A DNA stretch of 43,916 bases, from contig JAOMCN010000014.1 in the NCBI GenBank assembly GCA_028345065.1, forward strand, positions 1-43,916. The letters are read 5' to 3'. Source of the stretch: Rhodospirillales bacterium. GTDB taxonomy: Bacteria; Pseudomonadota; Alphaproteobacteria; Rhodospirillales; UBA2165. The notes beneath the pieces were generated by a model. That model saw only the letters and a program-made list of their open reading frames with translations. It made no database searches and was not told the origin of the DNA. Below are positions 6,772 through 16,234 of the stretch, piece after piece (within the stretch, counting starts at the first letter, position 1; each line of letters opens with the position of its first letter). A program made the position numbers and the translations under genes.

Positions 6772-7965
6772 TTATTTTTCTCTATACCACCATAAACCTA
6801 TAGGGCCGAGAAGCGCCACAAAACCCATTGAAGCAAAACCCAACCCCCAAGCCCCAAGACTATTAATACCGCCACCTAAATCAAGCACTAAACCCACTAC
6901 AATTGGGCCCGCTGCTGCACCGCTGAAACCAATTAATGAATGTAATCCAAGAGTTGTGCCTTTTCGACCTTTTTCAGCAGAAGTCACAGTCCCAGCAGTT
7001 AGAGCAGCAGAATCCAACTGGATTAGTGCCGCATACAACAACATTATTAATGAAACAAACCAATATGGAGTTGCCGCGAGTAAACCTGAGAATAAACCTA
7101 AACTGCCCGCTAAAATTAAAAATAAATAAATCATTCGTCGGCGACCAAACCTTTCTGCTAATTCATTACCTCCAATACTGGCAAACACAGCTATAACCGC
7201 AGTCAAACTTGCAATTATGGTCGGTGCAGGCCAAATACTCGTTTCTGTTTGGAGGCTCAAGCTGAATACTAAAAAAGCTACCAACCAGGATCGGTATGCA
7301 AATAGTTCCCAACTATGCACACCGTAAGCTAGAATATATCCCATAACTGCGCGATTTTTGAAAATCGGTCTAAAATCTAAAAGAGCCGTTTTCTCATTAG
7401 GTTCTGGCGGTATTACTGGAACCAACGTCATCAATACCAGAATGAAGGCCACCGCTGCACAAACAGAAGCTATAATGAATGCAACTTCCCAACTGAAGGC
7501 AACACCGATCTCACCAGAGATAAAAAAAGAAAATGCAGTCCCTAGACTGAAACTTGCGGTGTAAATTGCTACTCCGCGCGTAGATTTCTGAGTATTAATT
7601 CTGTCCACCAACATGCGTAGTCCTGGCATATAGGTGGCTGCCAAAGCTATTCCTGAGACAGCTCGTAAAATTAAAGCTGACCAGAACCCTTCAGCAATTA
7701 AGGCAAACGCCGCAAAAGATATCGCCGCTAATGCGGCACCACATAAGTATACGAGTTTCGCATCATAGCGGTCTGTTAATCCCACCAATGCTGGTACACT
7801 GATAGCATACCCTCCTAACATTATTCCGGAGAGCCAACCTGCTTGGATATTCGTTAACTGCCATTCATTAATAAATGACGGCAAAAGAGCGGAAAACGTA
7901 AATGTCCCAACCATGGTCAGCACCTCTGCTAAGCAGACGGTAACTACCAGCAATAACGAAGGCAT
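6772..7965 (-). CDS. Major facilitator superfamily transporter
   Basis: 397-residue inner-membrane protein with about twelve hydrophobic segments in two halves. The loop between helices 2 and 3 is LVGLTDRYDAKLVY, a version of the MFS GxxxDRxxxR motif, and the matching loop in the second half is NELAERFGRRRMIY. The central loop is short and charged (PPEPNEKTALLDFRPIFKNR). It resembles drug/metabolite exporters and CynX-like carriers, but the substrate cannot be read. It starts at ATG 7965, five bases after the recJ stop, so it is likely the last protein gene of that operon. Confidence 0.87.
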   Translation of the reverse strand: MPSLLLVVTVCLAEVLTMVGTFTFSALLPSFINEWQLTNIQAGWLSGIMLGGYAISVPALVGLTDRYDAKLVYLCGAALAAISFAAFALIAEGFWSALILRAVSGIALAATYMPGLRMLVDRINTQKSTRGVAIYTASFSLGTAFSFFISGEIGVAFSWEVAFIIASVCAAVAFILVLMTLVPVIPPEPNEKTALLDFRPIFKNRAVMGYILAYGVHSWELFAYRSWLVAFLVFSLSLQTETSIWPAPTIIASLTAVIAVFASIGGNELAERFGRRRMIYLFLILAGSLGLFSGLLAATPYWFVSLIMLLYAALIQLDSAALTAGTVTSAEKGRKGTTLGLHSLIGFSGAAAGPIVVGLVLDLGGGINSLGAWGLGFASMGFVALLGPIGLWWYREK

Positions 7966-7970
7966 CGTTG

Positions 7971-9740
7971 TTAATTAACCTCCGCACCATCGTCGATAAG
8001 TAATTGAACTGAAGAGCGGCCTTGCCATGAATTTTCTCGTAAACGACCAACGAGATTCAATGGCAGGCCGCCATGGTTAAGTAGCCTTTGACCAAGATCA
8101 GTATTTAAGCTGCGAAACGAGATTGCCTGAAGTCGTTGGCCAATCGTATCCACCAAATGACAGCGAACATGATCTTTACCAACTACATCAGATTTGGCAA
8201 TTCGGAGACTTGCAAAAGCAAAGCGGGGTTCCGCATTACCACTACCAAATGGTCCTAAGCGTTCCAAATATGTAACCAATTCAATAGTGGCTGCTTCAAC
8301 ACTCAGCGTACTATCAATTGTTAACGTGGGCTGGATATCATTTTCCTCAACAAAATTGGATATGCGCGTTTCAATGAACTCCTTAAATTCTTCTAATTTT
8401 TCAGACGTCATTGTAAATCCTGCCGCCATGGCATGCCCCCCACCAGCAGTAAGTATTCCTCGCTGTCGCGCTGCAATTACCACACTCCCGAGATCAACTC
8501 CATAAACCGACCTTCCTGAACCAGTAATCTTGTCGCCGTTCCGGGTTAGAACGCAAGTAGGCAGACCAAACCGCTCCTTTAAACGGCTCGCAATTATTCC
8601 AATTACGCCTGGATGCCATCCCTCCCCTATGACAATTAGGGTGTGACGAGAACGTTGAGTATCTACTAACTTTAGTGCTTGATCGTAAATCTCTGTTTCA
8701 ATCTGCTTACGATCCTGATTATACTTATCAAGTATTTTTGCTAATTTTGCAGCCTCGTTTTGATCTTCTGTAGTAAGTAACTTTGCACCAAGGTGAGATT
8801 CACCCACGCGCCCACCGGCATTAACGCGAGGACCGAATATAAAACCTAAATGATAGGCACCAGGTGTTTCGTCCAACTCGGCAATATCCGCTAATGCTAA
8901 TAAACCGATATTTCTCCGCATAGCCATCACCTTTAAACCCTGTTTTACCAGGGCTCTATTTATTCCTGTCAATGGTACAACATCGGCTACCGTACCAAGT
9001 GCAACGAGATCCAGCCATTGCATCATATCCGGTTCAGAAATATTATTATTTTGGAAATAACCACATTCTCTAAGAACCTTGTTTAACCCAATAATTAGCA
9101 AAAAACTGACCCCCACAGCAGCCAATTGTCGGTGGGGTGTATTTTCATCTAATCGATTGGGGTTAACAACTGCAATAGCTTCAGGCAAATCAGCCTCTGC
9201 GACATGGTGGTCAACCACCAAAACATCAATATTTTGCTGTTTCGCATAAGACAAGCTCTCATGCGCGGCGGTACCGCAGTCCACAGTGATTATAAGATTA
9301 GTGCTTTCTGATTTTAACTGGTCGATCGCAGATATGTTAGGTCCATATCCCTCTTTGAGACGATCCGGAATATAAATTCGAATTTTAATTCCGATAGCTA
9401 GGAAATACCTGTAAATCAACGCAGAAGAGGTTGCACCATCCACATCATAGTCTCCAAAAACAGCAATATTCTGGCCTTTTTCAACTGCATCCAGAAGTCG
9501 ATTTAAACCATCTTTCATGCCTAAAAGGTGAAGTGGATCTGGTAACAAAGTATTAAGTTTAGGGTTAAGGAACGAATTAACTCCTTCGGCATCTATACCC
9601 CGGGATGAAAGGAGGCGCCCCATGAGGGCAGGTAAATTGAACTGTTGAGCAAGTCCTAAAGCAACCCTTGGTTCATAGGGACGCTCAATCCACTTCTTTC
9701 GAGAAATTGATTGAGAGACGCCAAAGACTTTATGACCCAT
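7971..9740 (-). CDS. recJ: Single-stranded-DNA 5'-3' exonuclease RecJ
   Basis: DHH-family exonuclease used in RecF-pathway recombination, mismatch repair and fork restart. Motif I DYDVDG is at residues 97-102 and motif III, VVDHH, ends at 179. IITVDCG lies between them, and the DHHA1 region carries GGGHAMAAGF. The C-terminal OB-like domain includes PFGSGNAEPRFAF. The frame also opens at GTG 9755, but homologous-looking sequence (FGVSQSISRKKW) begins just after ATG 9740, and GAGGTGAT precedes that ATG, so 9740 is preferred (589 residues). It follows glpX closely in the conserved aminotransferase-hom-glpX-recJ order. Confidence 0.96.
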   Translation of the reverse strand: MGHKVFGVSQSISRKKWIERPYEPRVALGLAQQFNLPALMGRLLSSRGIDAEGVNSFLNPKLNTLLPDPLHLLGMKDGLNRLLDAVEKGQNIAVFGDYDVDGATSSALIYRYFLAIGIKIRIYIPDRLKEGYGPNISAIDQLKSESTNLIITVDCGTAAHESLSYAKQQNIDVLVVDHHVAEADLPEAIAVVNPNRLDENTPHRQLAAVGVSFLLIIGLNKVLRECGYFQNNNISEPDMMQWLDLVALGTVADVVPLTGINRALVKQGLKVMAMRRNIGLLALADIAELDETPGAYHLGFIFGPRVNAGGRVGESHLGAKLLTTEDQNEAAKLAKILDKYNQDRKQIETEIYDQALKLVDTQRSRHTLIVIGEGWHPGVIGIIASRLKERFGLPTCVLTRNGDKITGSGRSVYGVDLGSVVIAARQRGILTAGGGHAMAAGFTMTSEKLEEFKEFIETRISNFVEENDIQPTLTIDSTLSVEAATIELVTYLERLGPFGSGNAEPRFAFASLRIAKSDVVGKDHVRCHLVDTIGQRLQAISFRSLNTDLGQRLLNHGGLPLNLVGRLRENSWQGRSSVQLLIDDGAEVN

Positions 9741-9757
9741 TGCGTCTTTTATCACCT

Positions 9758-10750
9758 CTATGCGCCAGTGTTATCAAAACCTACCTTACGTTTAAAATTA
9801 TGCTCAGCCTCTATATAACGAACAGTGCCAGTTTTAGAGCGCATAATCATTGAATGTGTCTTCGCACCATTTCGAAATCGGCGAACACCCTTAAGCATTG
9901 TACCTGAGGTAACACCAGTGGCGGCAAACATTACTTCGCCTCCAGCTAACTCGTTAAGTTCATATTTGCGGTCAAAGTCTGTAATTCCCAACCTTTCAGC
10001 ACGTTGACGTTCATCAGACGAACGAAAAATCAACCTGCCCTGCATTTGCCCACCTATACATCGAAGGGCCGCCGCTGCTAAGACCCCCTCTGGGGCTCCA
10101 CCGACTCCTATATAGATGTCAACACCTGCTTCTTCCTGAGACGTTGCGATCACCCCACTAACGTCGCCGTCGCCAATCAACATAATCCTGGAACCAGCCT
10201 CTCTGCATTTTACGATAATCTCATCGTGCCGTGGGCGGTCTAGTATACATACTACCAGATCACTTATATCGGTCCCTTTGGCCCTAGCTAGTTCTTTCAA
10301 ATTTACCTCTACCTTTTCATCAAGGTCAACTAATCCGTCAGGTAAACTATGACCAATAGCTATTTTTTCCATATATGTATCAGGAGCGTTCAAAAATCCG
10401 CCTTCCTCGGCCATTGCTATTACAGCTAACGCGTTATTACCCCCCTTTGCAGTAATTGTTGTCCCTTCCAGTGGATCCAAAGCAATATCAATTTTTGGGC
10501 CTTCTCCAGCGCCAACCTCTTCACCTATAAATAACATTGGAGCTTCGTCACGTTCACCCTCACCGATACGAACAGTCCCTTGTATTTGGAGGTTGTTAAG
10601 CGCCTGCCGCATTGCATCTACAGCGGCCTGATCGGCCGATTTTTCATCTCCCCGTCCCATCCATCGGGACGCAGAGAGAGCTGCTGCTTCAGTGACACGT
10701 ACTGCCTCTAATGCCAAATTGCGTTCCATTTTCACCGATGTACTGTTCAT
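9758..10750 (-). CDS. glpX: Fructose-1,6-bisphosphatase, class II (GlpX)
   Basis: Cytoplasmic metal-dependent phosphatase that converts fructose-1,6-bisphosphate to fructose-6-phosphate in gluconeogenesis. Its 330 residues are normal length. The metal and phosphate motifs are in place: GEGERDEAP (63-71), D88 with DPLEGTT (92-98), ILDRPRHDEII and GGAPEGVLAAAALRC. Some relatives also act on sedoheptulose-1,7-bisphosphate. ATG 10750 is 20 bases after the hom stop and its own stop is 17 bases before recJ, so it sits inside the operon. Confidence 0.97.
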   Translation of the reverse strand: MNSTSVKMERNLALEAVRVTEAAALSASRWMGRGDEKSADQAAVDAMRQALNNLQIQGTVRIGEGERDEAPMLFIGEEVGAGEGPKIDIALDPLEGTTITAKGGNNALAVIAMAEEGGFLNAPDTYMEKIAIGHSLPDGLVDLDEKVEVNLKELARAKGTDISDLVVCILDRPRHDEIIVKCREAGSRIMLIGDGDVSGVIATSQEEAGVDIYIGVGGAPEGVLAAAALRCIGGQMQGRLIFRSSDERQRAERLGITDFDRKYELNELAGGEVMFAATGVTSGTMLKGVRRFRNGAKTHSMIMRSKTGTVRYIEAEHNFKRKVGFDNTGA

Positions 10751-10770
10751 CTAATCCATACCCCGAATAC

Positions 10771-12075
10771 TTAAGATAAAAATACGAAAGGCTCTATTCT
10801 AATCATTCGCGTTGGCTCTACCACAGCATCTGTTTGATCAATAGCTTGAATTGTCTTCAATATTGCCTTTTCCTTTGTTTCATGCGTGGTTAGTACCACA
10901 CGAACTGGCTCCCCTGGAGCTCTCCCCCTCTGTATGATCTTCTCCATCGAAACATTGTTATCCCGGAGTGCTGTGGCTATTTCTGCAAATACTCCAGGGC
11001 GATCAATCACTGTGAAACGGACATAATAGGATGCTACTCGCTCTAGCATATCTAAGGAATTTGAAGTCCTCAGGTCATTCGCTGCCAATCCAAACGCTGG
11101 AAGGAATCGACCCAGAGCTATGTCCACAATGTCTGCCACAATAGCCGATGATGTTGGCCCTGCTCCCGCACCTCTTCCTTCGTACATTGTGGTGCCGACT
11201 TGATCACCGTGAACCACTACTGCATTAAATACGTCTTCGATATGGGCTATAGGCGCGTCAAGAGGAACCATGCAGGGATGGACCCGTTGCTCTATACCCC
11301 TTGCGGATTGACGCGTGATACCAAGAAGTTTAATTCGGTAGCCAAGCTCCTGTGCAAATTCAATATCTAACAACGTAATATGCCGAATCCCCTCCACGTG
11401 GACAGCGCCGAAATCAATTTTTAACCCAAATGCCAAGCTACTCAGAATTGCCAGCTTATGTGCAGCATCTATACCGTCCAAGTCAAAAGAAGGGTCTTTC
11501 TCCGCATACCCCAATTTCTGAGCGTCCTGCAACACCTCTTCGAATTCCTTTCCTGTCTCACGCATACAAGTAAGTATGTAATTACACGTACCGTTCAAAA
11601 TCCCATACACACCATCAATTCGATTAGCCGAGAGTCCCTCGCGGAGAGCTTTAAGGATAGGAATACCTCCTGCAACGGCAGCCTCAAAGGCTAACGCAAC
11701 CCCCGATTGTTCTGCATCCTCAGCCAGAATTGTTCCACTTTGAGCGATGAGAGCTTTGTTAGCAGTCACAACGTGCTTTCCATTGGCAATTGCTCTTTCA
11801 ACAACTTCTTTGGCAACTCCATCGGAACCACCAATGGTCTCAACCACCAAATCTACATGTTTATCATTTGAGATGTCTAATGGGTTATCATGCCATTTTA
11901 TCCCCTCCATCGAGACCCCACGATCCTTTGACTTATCGCGAGCTGACACAGCGGTTACAAGTATATCTCTGGCGCAACGAAGTCTTAGGAGAGGGGCTTG
12001 TTTTTGCAGTAATTTAACAGTCGCAGTACCCACAAAACCTAATCCAGCAACGCCTACTCGCAATGTTTTGGTCAC
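10771..12075 (-). CDS. hom: Homoserine dehydrogenase
   Basis: NAD(P)H-dependent reduction of aspartate semialdehyde to homoserine, leading to threonine and methionine. The N-terminal Rossmann motif is GVAGLGFVGTATVKLL. The catalytic domain carries ANKALIA, GGIPILKALREGL and GILNGTCNYIL, and YAEKDPSFDLDGIDAAHKLA holds the catalytic Asp/Lys region. A C-terminal ACT domain (from about residue 355, VIDRPGVFAEIATALRDNNV) suggests feedback control by threonine. Length is 434. The GTG start at 12075 overlaps the aminotransferase stop by four bases, indicating translational coupling of two amino-acid genes. Confidence 0.97.
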   Translation of the reverse strand: MTKTLRVGVAGLGFVGTATVKLLQKQAPLLRLRCARDILVTAVSARDKSKDRGVSMEGIKWHDNPLDISNDKHVDLVVETIGGSDGVAKEVVERAIANGKHVVTANKALIAQSGTILAEDAEQSGVALAFEAAVAGGIPILKALREGLSANRIDGVYGILNGTCNYILTCMRETGKEFEEVLQDAQKLGYAEKDPSFDLDGIDAAHKLAILSSLAFGLKIDFGAVHVEGIRHITLLDIEFAQELGYRIKLLGITRQSARGIEQRVHPCMVPLDAPIAHIEDVFNAVVVHGDQVGTTMYEGRGAGAGPTSSAIVADIVDIALGRFLPAFGLAANDLRTSNSLDMLERVASYYVRFTVIDRPGVFAEIATALRDNNVSMEKIIQRGRAPGEPVRVVLTTHETKEKAILKTIQAIDQTDAVVEPTRMIRIEPFVFLS

Positions 12076-13292
12076 TGTACGGCCCTTTGACTTGGGAGTT
12101 TTTCAATTACTACTCCCGAGTGTAAAAACATACCCTTAACGTTCCGAGCTGCTTGGCGGATGCGTTGCCGATTCTCGACCAATGAAATTCTGACATGGCC
12201 ATCACCGTGTTCACCAAACGCAAGCCCAGGCGCGACTGCAACCTTGGCTTCCTTCAACAAAAGTTTAGCAAATCCAACCGAACCGAGGTCTAGAAATTCA
12301 GGAGGAACGGGTGCCCAGGCAAACATTGTTGATGTAGGGCTTGGAATTTGCCACCCTGCTACGGACATGCTATCGATCAACGCGTCACGACGTTCTCTAT
12401 AAAGTTTCCTCATTTCTTCCACACACTCTTGAGGGCCATTCAGAGCTGTTGTTGAAGCCACCTGTATGGGTGTAAAAGCACCATAATCCAAATACGATTT
12501 GATTCGGGCAAGTGATTCAATTAACCGCGGGTTACCGGCAGCAAAGCCAATTCGCCAACCAGGCATGGAATAGGTTTTACTCATTGAAGTAAACTCTACC
12601 GCAATATCCTTTGCACCAGGAACTTGCAAAATCGATGGTGGCGGATGATTATCAAAATATAGCTCTGCATAAGCTAAGTCGGACAATATATAAATCTCAT
12701 GGTAGCGACAAAAATCAACCACCTGATTATAAAAGTCCAATGTAGTGGTTAAAGTAGTTGGATTATTGGGATAATTTAATACTAGTGCGGTGGGTTTTGG
12801 GACACTGTGAATGACCGCCCTCTGTAAACCCAGCATATAGTTTTCATCAGGCTTAACTGGCACACTTCTAACTGAAGCTCCAGCAATAACAAATCCAAAC
12901 TGATGTATCGGATAACTAGGGTTAGGGACCAAAATTACGTCCCCCGGACTTGTGATAGCAGATGCCAGGTTAGCAAGTCCCTCCTTAGAGCCTAGCGTTA
13001 CAATAGCTTCTTTATCAGGATCAATCTCTACGCAAAATCTCCGGGCATAATATGCCGAAATTGCCCTCCGTAAACCAGGAATGCCCCTTGATGCAGAATA
13101 TCGATGGGTTTTCGCATCACCAATGGTTTCAACTAATTTATCTACAATATGGGACGGTGTTGGTGAATCAGGATTTCCCATACCAAAATCAATTATATCC
13201 TCGCCGTTCGTGCGCGCTCGAGCTTTTAATTCATTGACTTCGGCAAAAACATATGGTGGCAAGCGTTTTATACGGTCGAATTCTTGATCCAT
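12072..13292 (-). CDS. Class I/II PLP aminotransferase, AlaC/DapL-like
   Basis: 406-residue PLP-dependent aminotransferase. The Schiff-base lysine is K239 in SMSKTYSMPGWRIGF, with NYPNNPT (173-179), D205 in SDLAYAEL and the substrate-carboxylate Arg in HVRISLVEN. The RYSASRGIPGLRRAIS segment is typical. Databases call relatives alanine transaminase AlaC or LL-diaminopimelate aminotransferase; sequence alone does not settle this. Adjacency and overlap with hom point to the aspartate amino-acid family. It starts at ATG 13292 and is the first gene of the aminotransferase-hom-glpX-recJ block. The promoter should lie in 13293-13411, but no clear boxes are visible. Confidence 0.92.
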   Translation of the reverse strand: MDQEFDRIKRLPPYVFAEVNELKARARTNGEDIIDFGMGNPDSPTPSHIVDKLVETIGDAKTHRYSASRGIPGLRRAISAYYARRFCVEIDPDKEAIVTLGSKEGLANLASAITSPGDVILVPNPSYPIHQFGFVIAGASVRSVPVKPDENYMLGLQRAVIHSVPKPTALVLNYPNNPTTLTTTLDFYNQVVDFCRYHEIYILSDLAYAELYFDNHPPPSILQVPGAKDIAVEFTSMSKTYSMPGWRIGFAAGNPRLIESLARIKSYLDYGAFTPIQVASTTALNGPQECVEEMRKLYRERRDALIDSMSVAGWQIPSPTSTMFAWAPVPPEFLDLGSVGFAKLLLKEAKVAVAPGLAFGEHGDGHVRISLVENRQRIRQAARNVKGMFLHSGVVIEKLPSQRAVQ

Positions 13293-13411
13293 ACCTATCG
13301 TTTCAATTTAGGTTTGGCGATTAAAATTAAGTTTCATTCCCGACACTTACACCAATTTTGAAATTACAAGTTCGTATTTTAAAACTCGCTAATCTTGCGT
13401 GAAATAACTAC

Positions 13412-14581
13412 CTAGAAATCTAAATAAATTTCCGCCCGGCGATTACCAGCTTCTCCTGATGGCATACTTTCAAGATATTTCGGCATGGTATCAGATACCG
13501 AACCCACTACAAGGTTAGATGGCCTGGTACCGTAGCGAACTAATTGCTCAAGCACAGCATCTGCTCGTGCGGCCGAAATTTTAAAATTTACTAATTGGTG
13601 CCGCGCGGGGTCCAGGTTTTGGGTTCGGGAGCTTGCATGTCCAACAACTCTGAGTGTGCCCCCATTTTGCTTATGATGAGCGACAACCTGACGAAGGACC
13701 CTTCTATCAGAAATGTTAAGTTTTGCGGAACCGTTATCAAACAAAATGGTCGCCACCTGGTAAGACTGTCTATCATTAATAGATTGAAAATCCCTAAAAG
13801 ACCTAGTTCTTAAACTGTTCGGGGTTATGTTTGTTCGAGTTAAATAGGTAGCATCTCTAAAATCTGCCGTGACGACACCGCTTCCTGATATAACAATCGT
13901 TTCCGAGCCGTAGCTAGCGCTCCGTACATTCAACATTTTTATAGCAGTGGGCTTGGTAAGGTTGCGATTTGCAGACAAAACATTACCAGTCTCAAATGGC
14001 TTTGCCTTCTTTTTGACATAAGGTGGTTTTGCTCGTGCCCCCCCCGACTGAATTTGTTCGTCTGATGGCTTTAATGGGTTAATTCGCTTAGATAATTTTT
14101 TGCTAGTTGTGGCCTCTGAGACAGATGCCTTCCTAGAACTGGATAGCGCGGCCACTTTTGACCCTTGGAGCTTTTCTACTTTTGGGGTTAGATCGCCAGC
14201 AGTTTTATTCTCATTTTGTCTCCGGACAATCTTACTTGAATACTGCCTAGTATCTTCCCTATCTGAGACTAGACTTTCCGCAATTTTCTTCCGTCTATTT
14301 CCACTAGGTCCAACTGAACGCTCCGGCACTGAGCCTAAACTCGGAAAAGGTTTGTCTGAACCAGGTGCAGCCTTACCACGATCGGCTACCAATTCACTTG
14401 TCGAACCTTTTCTTGAGGTTACCACTTCCTCCGTTTTCTTACCTATGATCGCATTTTTTGCCGCTTCGTACCACTCAAGCGGATTAATAGCATCCGGTAT
14501 AGAAGAACAGCCAGCTAACACTATCACAACCCCAATGGATCCTAACACGTTTCGTAAAAATCGCCCATTAGGCATAAACAT
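13412..14581 (-). CDS. OmpA-family outer-membrane lipoprotein
   Basis: The chosen start ATG 14581 has AGGGA ten bases upstream and gives a good lipoprotein signal: VVIVLAGC with the lipid-bearing Cys at residue 25. An upstream frame to 14650 would bury the signal. A long middle part (about 30-270) is basic, Ser/Lys-rich and low in complexity, probably disordered and crossing the periplasm. The C-terminus is an OmpA-like peptidoglycan-binding domain: ATILFDNGSAKLN, then LRVVGHASSRTQ, KISAARADAVLEQLV and a final GNRRAEIYLDF. The usual NxxLSxxRA appears as NFKISAARA. It may tether outer membrane to wall or belong to a secretion apparatus. Confidence 0.85.
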   Translation of the reverse strand: MFMPNGRFLRNVLGSIGVVIVLAGCSSIPDAINPLEWYEAAKNAIIGKKTEEVVTSRKGSTSELVADRGKAAPGSDKPFPSLGSVPERSVGPSGNRRKKIAESLVSDREDTRQYSSKIVRRQNENKTAGDLTPKVEKLQGSKVAALSSSRKASVSEATTSKKLSKRINPLKPSDEQIQSGGARAKPPYVKKKAKPFETGNVLSANRNLTKPTAIKMLNVRSASYGSETIVISGSGVVTADFRDATYLTRTNITPNSLRTRSFRDFQSINDRQSYQVATILFDNGSAKLNISDRRVLRQVVAHHKQNGGTLRVVGHASSRTQNLDPARHQLVNFKISAARADAVLEQLVRYGTRPSNLVVGSVSDTMPKYLESMPSGEAGNRRAEIYLDF

Positions 14582-14881
14582 GCCAAATAGTTCCCTAGTG
14601 GTTTGAAAATTCATAACACATAACAATCTATTCAGAGACTGCTCCCTCATCTGGTATTGGCTAAAATGTAAGCCATATCATGTTTCTAGCTATAAGCATT
14701 ATTAAATTATTATAATGTTTCCAGATGCTTATAATTGATTTAATGACACCAGGAAACCGAATTTAACTATCTGACAAACTAAGTTTAATATTACCTTAAA
14801 TTTACCTTTGCCCTAAGCACCTTTTTTCCATACTAGGACATACTGATCTCGTTCTACCATGGATCATGCACCCTTACAAAA

Positions 14882-15781
14882 CTAGCGATACTTACTTGAA
14901 GCATAAAACGACACAGCGGGGCCACCGGTTTCTGTCTCCTGCTCCATATCGTAACCTGCTTCCCATGGAATCCGGAAAGTAATATTATTATTATTATTAA
15001 TTACTTCAGGCTCTACAGTTATAACCTTGTTGGCTTGAGCCATATTCATTGCTAATTTTACGTTATCAGACTTCCCCAATTTGCGTAGGTTCATTCGAGT
15101 CGCAAATACAATATTGTAAATTTTATTCTTTGCTCCGGCGAGTGCCTGGTCTGGATTAATCCATAACGACGCGACAGTTTCGGAGTTATCGTGGGATCCT
15201 AGCTGTCCTTCTGGCGCCTTGGCCAAATAAAACCAGGTGTCGTAGCGCTTAGGAGAGATACTGGGAGTAATCCAATGAGCAAATGGAACCAAAAGATCAC
15301 AAGCAAGTGTAAGATGTTCGTTGCTTGCAAGATCCTTCATGCTCAACTCTCCTCTACGAATGGGGTCTCTGTATGCATTGCCTATTAACAAACATCGCTC
15401 TCTATCAACCAACATCCCTGTTTTTTTTTCACGCGCTAAAAGAAAACCTGCCTCCTCAAAAGTTTCCCGGATACCACATACTCGGCTGCCTATTTCAGAT
15501 ATATCAAGATCGTTGTTACCATCACAATATGCCGCAGTCTCCGGTGTCAGATCCTCGGGATTGGTTTTGCCACCAGGGTAAACTAATGCACCACCCGCAA
15601 AATCGATTCCAGCATTTCTGGTTACCATAAAGACTTCCATCCCATCAGTACCATCCCTCAAAAGGATAACAGTTGTAGATTTTATTGGATGGGATGATTG
15701 GATCACTGCTAATAACCGGTCAAAAAGAAATTTGTTAGTTTTGTCTCTTTTGCCAACATCAGGTACCCTTTTATTTTTCAC
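14882..15781 (-). CDS. Nudix hydrolase, NUDT7/NUDT19-like
   Basis: 299-residue Nudix protein that would cleave a nucleoside-diphosphate-linked compound; in this subgroup CoA or acyl-CoA diphosphatase activity is known. The Nudix box is split: GGALVYPGGK (63-72), then an insert, then RETFEEAGFLL (105-115) with the metal-binding RExxEExG. The same split layout is seen in NUDT19. Later PFAHWITPSISPKRYDTWFYL is also typical. A run of five Asn near the C-terminus comes from an ATT triplet run at about 14983-14997. The GTG start at 15781 has only a weak ribosome site. An 18-base dyad lies about 40 bases upstream. Confidence 0.87.
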   Translation of the reverse strand: MKNKRVPDVGKRDKTNKFLFDRLLAVIQSSHPIKSTTVILLRDGTDGMEVFMVTRNAGIDFAGGALVYPGGKTNPEDLTPETAAYCDGNNDLDISEIGSRVCGIRETFEEAGFLLAREKKTGMLVDRERCLLIGNAYRDPIRRGELSMKDLASNEHLTLACDLLVPFAHWITPSISPKRYDTWFYLAKAPEGQLGSHDNSETVASLWINPDQALAGAKNKIYNIVFATRMNLRKLGKSDNVKLAMNMAQANKVITVEPEVINNNNNITFRIPWEAGYDMEQETETGGPAVSFYASSKYR

Positions 15782-15820
15782 GCTTCTTGGGTTTTAGGTT
15801 TTCAAAGGAACCGCAATTTG

Positions 15821-15838
15821 CAGGTAACAGATTACCTG
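15821..15838. promoter_or_regulatory. CAGGTAA-n4-TTACCTG dyad
   Basis: Perfect 7-base inverted repeat with a four-base centre, 40-57 bases upstream of the Nudix start in the divergent Nudix/rhlE region. It could be an operator; a small hairpin is possible but no T run follows. Confidence 0.4.
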
Positions 15839-16234
15839 TACCGCTATTAATATTACGCTAAAATTATCGAGGTAAATTGGCGAATAGAAGAAATCAAATT
15901 ACTTCGGTAAGTTGCAGTATAATGTTTCATTTGTATTATTTTGCTAAACTTATAAGCGTTTACAGTTTAATTTTTTTTATCGGATTAACCTGCAACAAGA
16001 ATTAGACTTTAATTATCTGTTTATAGCAAGTAAGGAGCCAAAATAGGGTTCATACACAATGATAGTGACATTAGGGAACCAGACTATATCCTCCGGAAGT
16101 ACTTCCAACATAGTGGATACTGCCTCTGTAATTGACAATGTCGACAAATTAGCCTAAGCCGCCTTATTATTGCTTATTTATCTCCCATCAAAGATCAGCG
16201 TGATCCCGACAAATCTAATATTTGGACTTAGTCT
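15839..16234. other. rhlE upstream region with one tiny ORF
   Basis: AT-rich region. A 32-codon ORF at 16059-16157 (+) begins MIVTLGNQTISSGS and ends VDKLA, but it has no well-placed Shine-Dalgarno and no recognised family. A long rhlE 5' leader is possible. No stable structured RNA was recognised. Confidence 0.35.

Noticed and set aside
11747-12139. 130-codon plus-strand ORF antisense to hom
   Set aside because: It is complementary to the conserved Rossmann domain of homoserine dehydrogenase.
14100-14606. 168-codon plus-strand ORF antisense to the OmpA-like gene
   Set aside because: Composition mirrors the low-complexity lipoprotein; the minus-strand frame has a lipobox and an OmpA domain.
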